Assembly (NCBI RefSeq): GCF_012849095.1
Contig: NZ_CP051680.1
Coordinates: forward strand, 310,001 to 374,000
Reading direction: 5' to 3'
Length of the DNA: 64,000 bases
DNA from: Cohnella herbarum
Lineage (GTDB): Bacteria; Bacillota; Bacilli; Paenibacillales; Paenibacillaceae
Part shown: piece by piece, positions 27,056 to 35,940 of the stretch
How positions within the stretch are numbered: position 1 is the stretch's first letter
Layout: each line of letters starts with the position of its first letter
The notes under the pieces: generated by a model
What the model saw: only the letters and a program-made list of their open reading frames with translations
What the model was told of the DNA's origin: nothing
Database searches by the model: none
Translations under genes and position numbers: made by a program

Positions 27056-29197
27056 TTGGAACCGGTTATTGCGATGCATAAGACGGGGACGGTAACAGCC
27101 GAAAGTCCCTATGCCGACGGAATCGAATATGTGAACGGATGGCTCCGCTGGTTGGATGCCGGCATCGAATTGCGGTTATGTTCGGATGACGGAGACAGGG
27201 CGAAGTTAGCGGAAAGGTGGGAGAACGCGCTTCGAAGAGCCGAGCTGCGTACGAGTCTTAGCGAGCAAGCGGACGTGTTCTTGCCCCTTCCTTACTTGAA
27301 GCGGGTATTCGGTCTCACTCCGCTTGAGGTCAAGATTGTCTTCATCTGTCTTGCCATCGAAGTGGATCGTAAATACGAAGCCTCGTTCGAAATGTTGCAG
27401 GAAGAACGGGGCGCGATTTATCCCCGTCGGGATTTAATCGCTTCCTTGGTCGGCGGCGACGAAGAGGAGCGGTTTCAGGCGGTGAGGGCCCTTAGGGACG
27501 ATGGCAGGCTTCGGCGGTTTTTCCTGCGCGAGCCTTCGGGAGCCCGCAAGTACGAAACGACGATTAACCGATACTGCCGATTGGACGAGAGAATTGTTCG
27601 ATTTGCGTTGGATTCGGCCGGTTTGCCGGCGGCGATGAAACGTTATGCGAGCCTAGTTCCGCCTTCCGCGGTGCCTCCGGCGAAACTTTTTCATGAGGAC
27701 GTTCATGTTAAGCTTCGCAATTGGATTTCACGGCGCTCTGCCGATTCGGATTTTTCGGAAACGGCTTTGCTTATTTCTCTATGGGGAAATGAAGGGTCCG
27801 GCAAGAAAACGCAAATGGCTCATTTGGGCCGATATTTCGACGAGCCTTTGCTGATCGTGGATATGTCGAAACTTCCGGAGGAGGAGAGCGAGGGGCCTAA
27901 CGCGCTAGACAACGTTTTCCGCGAAACGGCGATTCAACAGGCTTTGCCCGTTCTTTGCGGATTCCTCTTGCAAGAGGATACGGAGAGCGAGCGGAAACGT
28001 AAACGGGAATTACTCGAACGGCTGTCGGGGATATCCGGCATCGTTTTTCTTCTCTCGGAGGCGCCGTGTCGACCGATTGATCTTAGCAGCCGCATTGAAC
28101 TGGAAGTGGAAATCCCCCCGCTTCAAGACGAGCAACGAACGGTAGCCTGGCGAACGCTTGCCGAATCGTACGAAATGGAGGATTCTTTGGACTGGGACAT
28201 GTTAGCCTCCCGTTTTCTGTTTAATCCGGGTCAAATCACGAATGCGCTGCGTACGGCAAGATCGTTATCCGAATGGAAACAGGAAAACGGAGAGTCTACT
28301 CCGATTCGATGGAACGTGATGGTCGAAGCGTGTTACAAACAGTTGAATCATCGTCTGGGAACGAAGTCCAAGCGACTGTCGCCGAAAAGCCGGTGGGAGG
28401 ACCTCGTGCTTCCCGGTGCCCAAACTCGCAAGCTTCGCCACGCTTGCAATCATATTCAGTATAAGCATACCGTATACGGAACATGGGGGTTCGACCGGAA
28501 GCTCAGCTACGGCACGGGGGTCAGCCTGTTGTTCTCCGGACCGCCAGGCACGGGGAAAACGATGGCCGCGGAGATCGTTGCGAAAGAATTGGATATGGAA
28601 ATCTACAAAATCGATCTCTCGCAGATTATTAGCAAGTATATCGGCGAGACGGAGAAAAATTTGCGCGAAATCTTCGACGAAGCGGCTTCGAGTTATGCGA
28701 TCCTGTTCTTCGACGAAGCCGATGCCTTGTTCGGCAAACGTTCGGAAGTCAAAGATTCCCACGATAAGAACGCGAATACGGAAGTGGCCTTTTTGCTGCA
28801 AAAGATGGAAGAGTACCGAGGAATATCGATATTGGCGACGAACTATTTGCAAAATATGGACGAAGCTTTTTTACGTAGAATCAATTACGTGATTCGGTTC
28901 TCCTTCCCCGACGAGGAGCAACGGGAAGCGATTTGGCGCGGTATTTTTCCTCGCGAGACGCCGCTCGATCAAGGGCTCGATTACGGTTTTCTTGCTAGAA
29001 AATTGCCGATGTCCGGAGGGAGCATTAAGAATATCGCGCTGACTGCGGCCTTCCTGGCTAGCGGTAGTGCGGAAACCGTCGGGATGAAACATATTTTCAA
29101 AGCGTATCAATACGAATTGGATAAAACGAATCGCACGATATCCAGAGACGAGCTAGCGGAATACTCTCATTTTTTTGATGAAATCCATCGTCCATAA
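27056..29197 (+). CDS. Tandem AAA+ ATPase, eCIS (Afp15-like) type
   Basis: The 713-residue protein has a helical N-terminal domain with LPLPYLKRVFGLTPLEVKI, typical of this ATPase group. A first AAA module with a divergent P-loop (GNEGSGKKT near residue 245) is followed by a second, canonical one: Walker A SGPPGTGKT near 500, Walker B ILFFDEADALFG near 548, and an Arg-rich sensor region (AFLRRINYVIRFSFPD). In afp/PVC-type extracellular contractile injection loci such an ATPase is needed for particle assembly or effector loading. Here no sheath, tube or baseplate gene is in the window. The TTG start follows GAGGAGGGG. Confidence 0.85.
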   Translation: MEPVIAMHKTGTVTAESPYADGIEYVNGWLRWLDAGIELRLCSDDGDRAKLAERWENALRRAELRTSLSEQADVFLPLPYLKRVFGLTPLEVKIVFICLAIEVDRKYEASFEMLQEERGAIYPRRDLIASLVGGDEEERFQAVRALRDDGRLRRFFLREPSGARKYETTINRYCRLDERIVRFALDSAGLPAAMKRYASLVPPSAVPPAKLFHEDVHVKLRNWISRRSADSDFSETALLISLWGNEGSGKKTQMAHLGRYFDEPLLIVDMSKLPEEESEGPNALDNVFRETAIQQALPVLCGFLLQEDTESERKRKRELLERLSGISGIVFLLSEAPCRPIDLSSRIELEVEIPPLQDEQRTVAWRTLAESYEMEDSLDWDMLASRFLFNPGQITNALRTARSLSEWKQENGESTPIRWNVMVEACYKQLNHRLGTKSKRLSPKSRWEDLVLPGAQTRKLRHACNHIQYKHTVYGTWGFDRKLSYGTGVSLLFSGPPGTGKTMAAEIVAKELDMEIYKIDLSQIISKYIGETEKNLREIFDEAASSYAILFFDEADALFGKRSEVKDSHDKNANTEVAFLLQKMEEYRGISILATNYLQNMDEAFLRRINYVIRFSFPDEEQREAIWRGIFPRETPLDQGLDYGFLARKLPMSGGSIKNIALTAAFLASGSAETVGMKHIFKAYQYELDKTNRTISRDELAEYSHFFDEIHRP

Positions 29198-29244
29198 CGC
29201 CAGGATAGTTGACGGCGTAAAGGCGCGGCTTTTATAATTATTCT

Positions 29245-31938
29245 ATGAATATACCAATATTATCCACAAAATTATATATCCCTCGTCTACGGACTAAAGT
29301 TGTCCCCCGTCCTCGCCTTCAGGAGCGAATGAACGAGGGCTTGCACCGAAAGTTGACCCTGATCTCCGCCCAAGCCGGCTTCGGTAAAACGACGCTGGTC
29401 AGCGAATGGGTTACCGGTTGCGAGCGCCCGTACGCTTGGCTGTCGCTTGACGAAGGGGACAACGATCCGACCCGATTTATTACCTATCTTATCGCCGCCT
29501 TGCAGACGATTGCGCCGAAAATCGGGGAAGGCGTATTGGGCGTACTCCAATCCCTCCAGCCTCCGCCAATCGAATCGATTGTGCCTCTGCTGGTTAATGA
29601 AATTTCCGCCGTCCCTGACCCTTTCGTCCTCGTTCTCGACGATTACCATGTGATTGAATCCGACATGACCAACCATGTCCTGGCGTTCCTGATCGAACAT
29701 CTGCCGCCGCAAGCGCATTTGGTTATCGCAACCCGCAAGAAGCCGCATCTCCCATTGCCAAGATTACGAGTCCGAGGACAATTAACCGAGCTGCGCGGTT
29801 CGGACTTGCGCTTTACGCTATCCGAGGTCGCGGGTTTTCTTAACCAAGCCATGGCTCTTAACCTCGCAACGGAGGAGATCGCGCAGCTTGCATCCCGCAC
29901 GGAAGGCTGGATTGCCGGATTGCAACTAGCGGCGATATCATTGCAAGGACATACGGACGCCGCCAGCTTTATTAATTCTTTCTCGGGCAACCATCATTAC
30001 GTGTTGGACTATCTCGTGGAAGAAGTATTGCACCGGCAATCCGAAGACGTTCAGCATTTCCTCTTGCGAACTTCCATTCTCGACCGTATGAGCGGTCCGC
30101 TTTGCGATGCTTTATTGGCTAAAGCGGATAGACATCAAGAGAATGAGAGACAATCTTCGTCAGCGTTAGCGTCAGTTTCCGGGCAAGCGAATCTGGAATA
30201 CCTCGAACAAGCCAACTTGTTCATCGTTCCCTTAGACGACGAACGTCGCTGGTACCGTTATCACCATCTCTTCGCGGAATTGCTGCGTCAGAGATTGCAA
30301 CAGCGTATAGATTCGTCCTTGGGCGCTGAAGAGACGGACTTGGACGCATTACACCTCCGGGCCAGCGAATGGTTTGAAGACAACGGTCTGGAGATGGAAG
30401 CCTTTCACCATGCCGTCGCCGCCAATGCGGTGGATCGAGCCGCACGTCTAATAGAAGGAGAGGGAATGCCCCTGATCTTTCGAGGGGCGGCGACGTCCGT
30501 ACGGAACTGGTTGGAATCTCTGCCGACGAAAGTGCTTGATGCCAAGCCTTCGTTGTGGGTGACCTATGCCGTGGCGTTATTGTTCGGCAGTCAGATCAGC
30601 GGCGTTGAATCGAAATTGCAAGCGGCGGAAGCGGCATTGAAGGACGTCAAGGCGGACGAAACGACACGAGATCTCGTCGGGCATATGGCTTCCATTCGGG
30701 CCACGATAGCCGTCACTCAACATCAAGTTGAAACGATCCTCGTTCAATCGCATCGCGCGTTAGAGTACTTGCATCCCGACAATCTGCCCGTTCGGACGGC
30801 CACGACATGGACATTGGGATATGCCTATCATCTCCAAGGAGATCGTGCATCGGCCATGCGGGCTTATTCCGAAGCTATATCGATTAGCGGGAGAATTGGT
30901 CATTTCATTGTTCTGATCATGGCGACGATAGGTCTTGGCAATATCCAAGAGACGGATAACCAATTAGAGCTAGCTGCCGAATCTTACCTGCGCGTCCTCG
31001 AGTTGGCTGGCGATCCGCCGCTGCTGGTGGCCAGCGAGGCGCATCTTGGCTTAGCGCGCATCGGTTATGAGCGGAACGACTTGGAGTTCTCCAAGAAGCA
31101 TGCGCAACGGAGCGCTCAATTGGCCCGGATAATAGAAAACACGGACAGGTTTATCGCCAGCGATGTTCTTCTCTCCCGATTAATGCTTGCGGAAGGAAAC
31201 GTAGCGGGAGCGGCTGCGTTGCTAGCCAAGGCAGATCAACACGCTCGCAGTCATAACTTCGTGTCTCTGATCCCGACAATCGCCGCAGCAAGAACGCTGA
31301 TATTGCTTCGCCAAGGCCATCCGGCGGAAGCCGCCCGGATGGCTCGGACGAACGAGCTTCCGCTCAGCCTCGCCCGCGTGCAACTGGCTCAAGGAGACGC
31401 CTCCAAAGCATTGGCGATCTTGGATCAGGCGCGCCGGCAAGCGGAGGCAAGAGGCTGGGAGGATGAACGGCTCAAAGCGCTCGTGCTCGAGGCGCTCGCG
31501 CTACGCGTCCTTGGCCAGAAGAGCAAAGCTTTGCGTCGGTTGAGCGAAGCGTTGGCTATGGCCGAACCGAGCGGTTTCGTGCGTATCTTCGTCGACGAAG
31601 GGATTCGGATGGAGAAGCTATTGTCCGAAGCGGCTTCTCAAGGGATCATGCCCGTCTATACCGGGAGGTTGCTCGCCGTTTTCGAAGCGGACAATCGGCT
31701 GCGCGAACCGGAATCGGACGCGCTCTCCAAGGTTCGTCCGCTGATCGAGCCATTAAGCAGGCGCGAGTTGGATATCCTCCAGCTCATTGCCGAAGGTCTC
31801 TCGAATCGCGAGATAAGCGAGCGACTGTTCTTGGCCTTAAGCACGGTGAAAGGGCATATTCAGAATATTTTCGGCAAATTGCAGGTTCAAAGACGCACGG
31901 AAGCCATCGTACGCGCCCGCGAGTTAGAACTATTGTAG
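29245..31938 (+). CDS. MalT-like LuxR-family transcriptional activator (STAND ATPase)
   Basis: A large regulator of 897 residues. The N-terminus has a signature VPRPRLQERMNEGLHRKLTL and P-loop SAQAGFGKTTLVSEW, with LDDYHVI as the Walker B-like strand. The centre is a TPR-like helical sensor (about residues 400-800). The C-terminus carries a LuxR helix-turn-helix (LSRRELDILQLIAEGLSNRE to FGKLQVQRRTEAI). Such MalT/STAND regulators need a small inducer and ATP to oligomerise and activate transcription. It is followed by a terminator. Its target is unknown: the ATPase pair upstream or the sugar locus downstream are both candidates by position. Confidence 0.92.
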   Translation: MNIPILSTKLYIPRLRTKVVPRPRLQERMNEGLHRKLTLISAQAGFGKTTLVSEWVTGCERPYAWLSLDEGDNDPTRFITYLIAALQTIAPKIGEGVLGVLQSLQPPPIESIVPLLVNEISAVPDPFVLVLDDYHVIESDMTNHVLAFLIEHLPPQAHLVIATRKKPHLPLPRLRVRGQLTELRGSDLRFTLSEVAGFLNQAMALNLATEEIAQLASRTEGWIAGLQLAAISLQGHTDAASFINSFSGNHHYVLDYLVEEVLHRQSEDVQHFLLRTSILDRMSGPLCDALLAKADRHQENERQSSSALASVSGQANLEYLEQANLFIVPLDDERRWYRYHHLFAELLRQRLQQRIDSSLGAEETDLDALHLRASEWFEDNGLEMEAFHHAVAANAVDRAARLIEGEGMPLIFRGAATSVRNWLESLPTKVLDAKPSLWVTYAVALLFGSQISGVESKLQAAEAALKDVKADETTRDLVGHMASIRATIAVTQHQVETILVQSHRALEYLHPDNLPVRTATTWTLGYAYHLQGDRASAMRAYSEAISISGRIGHFIVLIMATIGLGNIQETDNQLELAAESYLRVLELAGDPPLLVASEAHLGLARIGYERNDLEFSKKHAQRSAQLARIIENTDRFIASDVLLSRLMLAEGNVAGAAALLAKADQHARSHNFVSLIPTIAAARTLILLRQGHPAEAARMARTNELPLSLARVQLAQGDASKALAILDQARRQAEARGWEDERLKALVLEALALRVLGQKSKALRRLSEALAMAEPSGFVRIFVDEGIRMEKLLSEAASQGIMPVYTGRLLAVFEADNRLREPESDALSKVRPLIEPLSRRELDILQLIAEGLSNREISERLFLALSTVKGHIQNIFGKLQVQRRTEAIVRARELELL

Positions 31939-32041
31939 AGCGGAGCTTCTACCCCGCTGCTTGATATTGATATTCGGTTCGTTGAGGAAGGGGCAAGCGG
32001 ATAGAGCAGCTTCCAATAGAAGGACCAACTATACAGATCCG

Positions 32042-32073
32042 GAAGGGCCTTCTTAGCAAGGCTTCTTTTTTTT
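32042..32073 (+). terminator. Terminator after the LuxR gene
   Basis: GAAGGGCCTT and AAGGCTTC pair around CTTAGC with a bulged base, followed by eight T residues. The remaining bases up to 32215 hold the promoter region of the next operon and I see no other structure that closes. Confidence 0.75.
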
Positions 32074-32215
32074 CTGTTTATTTTTTACGGGAGGCACAGG
32101 TACGATTTGAACCCCCTTAAATCTTAAGAGCTTAGAAACCATCGCTTGTGAGAGTAATTGTTATTTGTTACTGTGAGCGCAAGTAGTTGAGAACAACGAA
32201 GAGGAGAGATTCAAT

Positions 32216-33940
32216 ATGGAAAAACGAAGACTTCCCGATACGCTAACGTTAGAGGATAGAGCTGGAATTGCGATGAATGCCATCGTGGGTATGGCCGACC
32301 AGGATTACAACCATATTCCTTTTTTTGCGGCGAATCTGATGTCAGACCCTGCTAACCTTACGCACGGAGATTGGGATTACGGCTCTTCTCATGGACGCAT
32401 GGTTGATGCGTTGGTACTGGCTCGTCATATGTCGGGCGAGACGTTGGGCACGGATATTGAAGAGATCTACCGTTCCAACCTGTTGTCATTTTTCCAAGAG
32501 GACGGACTCAGCTATCGTCAAACAAATCCAAACCACAAATGGGAGCCCAATGCTAATTTTATCGATCAGCGAGCAGTCATTTTATCGCTTACGTCTTGGT
32601 ACATGGACACGGGAGACTTGAAGGTAAAAGAAGCAGCGGACAAGCACGTTGCGGCTCTTAAACACGTGGCTATTAAGGAACGGGATGTCTGGTACTATCC
32701 TGCATCGGAATACAAGGAAGGCGGCTGGCCTTCCTCCAACGCGATTCTGCTTCGTCTTGCACCGGATCCTGCTGCTTTCTGCGGACGTTTAGTTATGCCG
32801 TTGCTTAAATACCATGAGTTGACAGGGAATCAGGATGCATTCGAGTTATGCCAATTTTTCACTCAACTGATCGTACATCGGAGCGGGGTGTTCAATCCTG
32901 ACGGCAGCTTTAACGATTCGTTGGCTTATCGTAGCGGACATTTCCATACCCGGCTCGGCACGCTCGACGCGCTAGCCCGATTCGGGGTATTTACCGGGGA
33001 TGCGGCTTTAATCGGCTATGTTGAAAAAAGTTTTGCTTGGGCAACGACTCAATGCACGGCTTTCGGCTGGACACCGGGTGACCTGAAAGAACAGGCCTAT
33101 GAACATGAAACCTGCTCGCTGGTCGACCTGATCGCGACCGGAATCACGCTAGCGAAAAGCGGTTATACGAAGTACTGGGGGACAGTGGAAAGGTATATTC
33201 GCAATCATCTCGTCGAATCGCAGCTGTTGGACATGGATTGGGTGAAGGAGACGGACGATCTCTCGAAGGAAATTACAGGTAAGATTACTTTCCAAAATAT
33301 CGGCCAACGCACGCGGGGCGCATTCGCGGGTTATTCTGCGCCAAATGACTTCTGCTGTGATGTGAATTACGGCCGCGGGCATACGAATGATTTGCAGATT
33401 TGCTGCCTCGGCTCGGGAACTCGCGGTCTTTATATGGGCTGGAGCAATACGATTGCGGAGAAGGATGGCGCGATTAGCGTTAACTTCTTACTGAATCGTG
33501 GTTCTGTTTGGCTCGATGTGGACAGCTATCTGCCGCATGAGGGCAAGCTGGTACTGCATATTCATCGTGACCTTCCTAGATTGCAGGTTCGCATTCCGGA
33601 ATGGGCCGGTTATGCGAAGGTTAGCTATACCCGTGAATTGGACGGCGAGATAAGATCGGGCAGAGGAAACGAACCAAGCACCTGGGTGAACGAGCACTTC
33701 CTTCTACTTGGTGCGGCGAAAGCCGGAGAATTAATTACAATCGAATTCCCATTGTCGCACCGTACGACGACTGAAACAGCAATCGGCCAAGTGTTCGAGA
33801 CGACGTGGCGCGGGGACGATGTCGTTGCTATTTCTCCGTCGGGGACGAAGCATCCGTTTTATTCCGGTCGTCAAGTGTTCGATAAGGCGCCAATGCGCGA
33901 GGGTTCATTACGTCGTAACGAGAATGAGTTAGTTTGGTAA
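32216..33940 (+). CDS. GH127/GH146-like glycoside hydrolase, putative (first gene of apionate-type operon)
   Basis: The 574-residue protein has the alpha/alpha barrel followed by beta-sandwich pattern of GH127-type enzymes, including VRIPEWAGY in the sandwich. Near residue 300 the string HETCSLVDL resembles the Glu-Thr-Cys of GH127 (Glu338 and Cys340 in the model enzyme), and two CC pairs, FCC near 379 and ICC near 396, could supply further zinc-coordinating cysteines. No signal peptide is seen, so it should act in the cytoplasm on small oligosaccharides. GH127 members are beta-L-arabinofuranosidases and, in RG-II degraders, also aceric-acid-releasing enzymes. Its place before a RuBisCO-like protein/kinase pair makes an apiose- or aceric-acid-releasing role thinkable. 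RBS GAGGAGA precedes the ATG. Confidence 0.6.
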   Translation: MEKRRLPDTLTLEDRAGIAMNAIVGMADQDYNHIPFFAANLMSDPANLTHGDWDYGSSHGRMVDALVLARHMSGETLGTDIEEIYRSNLLSFFQEDGLSYRQTNPNHKWEPNANFIDQRAVILSLTSWYMDTGDLKVKEAADKHVAALKHVAIKERDVWYYPASEYKEGGWPSSNAILLRLAPDPAAFCGRLVMPLLKYHELTGNQDAFELCQFFTQLIVHRSGVFNPDGSFNDSLAYRSGHFHTRLGTLDALARFGVFTGDAALIGYVEKSFAWATTQCTAFGWTPGDLKEQAYEHETCSLVDLIATGITLAKSGYTKYWGTVERYIRNHLVESQLLDMDWVKETDDLSKEITGKITFQNIGQRTRGAFAGYSAPNDFCCDVNYGRGHTNDLQICCLGSGTRGLYMGWSNTIAEKDGAISVNFLLNRGSVWLDVDSYLPHEGKLVLHIHRDLPRLQVRIPEWAGYAKVSYTRELDGEIRSGRGNEPSTWVNEHFLLLGAAKAGELITIEFPLSHRTTTETAIGQVFETTWRGDDVVAISPSGTKHPFYSGRQVFDKAPMREGSLRRNENELVW

Positions 33941-33975
33941 GATCACCAATTGTATAGCTGTGGAGGCGATATGAT

Positions 33976-34662
33976 ATGAGAACGGTTGTAGCCATCTATA
34001 CCGGTCAAGGATTGGCGGACCCGCTAAAAGCGGTATTCAAAGAAAAACTGCCGAATGTTCGGCTTGTTAATATTATCGATGACAGTCTGATCGGAGATGT
34101 TGTTCAAGCCGGTCATGTTCCGCCGGGAGTCGCAAGAAGACTTGTCCAGTACTATCATAATGGCGAAGAGCTTGGAGCGGACGTCATCTTGAACACCTGT
34201 TCATCGGTAGGAGAGGTTGTGGACAGCGCAAGCGCAATGATCGGGATCCCCATTGTCAAGATTGACCAGGCGATGGCAGCTAAGGCTGCCGCTGAATACT
34301 CAACGATTGCCGTCCTTGCAACATTGCCTTCTACGCTTGAGCCGACTATGCGCTTAATCTCGAAGGAGGCTTCCTTGCTAGGTAAAGAAATCAAATTAAT
34401 TCAAGGGCTGGCGGCCGGAGCATTTGATTCGCTAGTTGGAGGCAAGCCTGAAGAGCACGATCGGATATTGTTAGAAACGGCTAAGCGAATATCGGAGAAA
34501 GCGGATGTTCTCGTACTGGCTCAGGGCTCGATGGCGCGTATGGCGCATTCGTTGCATGAGGCGACGGGGAAGCCGGTGCTGTCTAGTCCGCACCTTGGCG
34601 TAGAGCAAGTGAAAGCGATATTGGAGCAGCTTGATCGCGAGCAAGCAGGAATCAACAGCTAG
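33976..34662 (+). CDS. Asp/Glu racemase superfamily protein retaining only one of the two cysteines
   Basis: The 228-residue protein starts VVAIYTGQGLADPL and has NTCSSVGEVVDSA around residue 75, the site of the first catalytic cysteine of aspartate/glutamate/hydantoin racemases. The second site, normally LGCTHY, is LAQGSMARM here, so the second cysteine is replaced. A two-base racemase is therefore unlikely; a one-cysteine decarboxylase or isomerase related to AMDase or maleate isomerase is more likely. It sits between the GH127-like gene and the RuBisCO-like gene with GGAGG before its ATG. Its role in the pathway is unknown. Confidence 0.8.
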   Translation: MRTVVAIYTGQGLADPLKAVFKEKLPNVRLVNIIDDSLIGDVVQAGHVPPGVARRLVQYYHNGEELGADVILNTCSSVGEVVDSASAMIGIPIVKIDQAMAAKAAAEYSTIAVLATLPSTLEPTMRLISKEASLLGKEIKLIQGLAAGAFDSLVGGKPEEHDRILLETAKRISEKADVLVLAQGSMARMAHSLHEATGKPVLSSPHLGVEQVKAILEQLDREQAGINS

Positions 34663-34677
34663 AATGGAGGTCGCCCA

Positions 34678-35937
34678 ATGAACCAAGATCGAGTAAATGC
34701 CACGTACCTCGTGGAAACTCCCTATTCCCTGCAGGTTGCGGCTGAAGTGATTGCGGGCGAGCAATCTACCGGAACGTTCACTGCGGTTCCGGGTGAGACA
34801 GATGCGCTTAAGATGAAGTTCGGTGCCCGAATTGAGAAGATTGCGGAGCTTGGAACAGCAGGGAAACCTACGCTTCCAGGCTACAATATACCTGCTGGGC
34901 ATGATGGGCTTTACCGCAGCGGGTTAGTGACTTTGTCGTTCCCCTTACACAATTTCGGACCATCCATACCTAATCTGATGTCTTCCATAGCAGGTAATCT
35001 GTTTGAATTGCAGCAATTGTCCGGTTTGCGATTGGTGGATCTGGAGCTTCCAATCGCCTTCGCCGATAGGTATCCCGGACCTAAATTCGGGATAGAAGGC
35101 ACGCGCAAGCTGACAAACGTGTACGATCGTCCGATTCTAGGTACAATCGTTAAGCCCAGTATTGGATTGGCACCGGAGCAACTGCAGAAGATGATTATTG
35201 AAGTGTCTTCAGCGGGCTTGGATTTCATTAAGGATGACGAGTTGAACGCCAATCCGCCCTATGCTCCTCTTGAGATGAAAGTGAAGGCAGTTATGGAGGC
35301 CGTTGAGAAAGCAGCGGACGCGACGGGTAAGAGGATCATGTATGCATTCAATATAACCGGCGACATTGAAGAGATGAAGCGCAATCACGAGCTTGTTGTC
35401 AAGGCTGGCGGTAATTGCGTAATGGTCAGCATCATGAGCGTCGGGCTGGCGGGTTTGGCTCATTTGAACGAGTATAGCGAAGTGCCGATTCACGGACACC
35501 GCAATCAATGGGGGATGATGACGCGTTGCCCTAATCTCGGCTTCGAGTTTGCGGCTTATCAGAAGCTATGCCGGCTCGCGGGTGCCGATCATCTTCATGT
35601 GAACGGGTTGAACAGCAAGTTTTACGAAAGTAATGAATCCGTCGTTCGTTCAATTCAGGCATGCATTTCACCGATGTACGGCGGATATGCATCGATGCCG
35701 GTCGTCTCCTCAGGACAGTGGGCGGGGACAGCGATCGACACTTATGCAGCCACGAAATCCGTAGATGTCATGCATCTGGCCGGCGGAGGTATCCTGGCTC
35801 ATCCAGACGGGGCGGCAGCCGGATTCGAGAGCATGAAGCTCGGCTGGGAAGCAGCTGTGAATGGCATTCAGCTCAATGAATATGCGAAGAAGCATCCATC
35901 GCTGAAGAGGGCGATCGAGAAATATGGAAAGGGCTGA
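34678..35937 (+). CDS. RuBisCO-like protein, probable 3-oxo-isoapionate-4-phosphate acting enzyme
   Basis: The 419-residue protein has the form III/IV RuBisCO large-subunit layout. Catalytic positions visible are GTIVKPS (Lys159), DFIKDDE (Lys185, the carbamylated lysine, with Asp187 and Glu188 as metal ligands), HGHRNQWG (around 272-275), LNSKF (Lys314), VVSSGQW and GGGILAHPDG. All key residues for metal and enolisation are present, unlike many degenerate form IV proteins. A DUF1537 kinase gene follows after three bases. This RuBisCO-like/kinase pair is the combination described for 3-oxo-isoapionate kinase plus decarboxylase or transcarboxylase (OiaK with OiaC/OiaX) in D-apiose catabolism. 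Which of those two reactions it performs cannot be read from sequence. Confidence 0.88.
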   Translation: MNQDRVNATYLVETPYSLQVAAEVIAGEQSTGTFTAVPGETDALKMKFGARIEKIAELGTAGKPTLPGYNIPAGHDGLYRSGLVTLSFPLHNFGPSIPNLMSSIAGNLFELQQLSGLRLVDLELPIAFADRYPGPKFGIEGTRKLTNVYDRPILGTIVKPSIGLAPEQLQKMIIEVSSAGLDFIKDDELNANPPYAPLEMKVKAVMEAVEKAADATGKRIMYAFNITGDIEEMKRNHELVVKAGGNCVMVSIMSVGLAGLAHLNEYSEVPIHGHRNQWGMMTRCPNLGFEFAAYQKLCRLAGADHLHVNGLNSKFYESNESVVRSIQACISPMYGGYASMPVVSSGQWAGTAIDTYAATKSVDVMHLAGGGILAHPDGAAAGFESMKLGWEAAVNGIQLNEYAKKHPSLKRAIEKYGKG

Positions 35938-35940
35938 GCC

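Noticed and set aside
32095..32145. Minus-strand tRNA-like string (GGGGGTTCAAATC near a possible anticodon arm)
   Set aside because: The T stem does not pair and no acceptor stem closes, so it is not a tRNA gene I can support.
34678..35937. True CO2-fixing RuBisCO
   Set aside because: No phosphoribulokinase, small subunit or nucleotide-salvage genes are near, and the paired DUF1537 kinase points to a RuBisCO-like catabolic enzyme.
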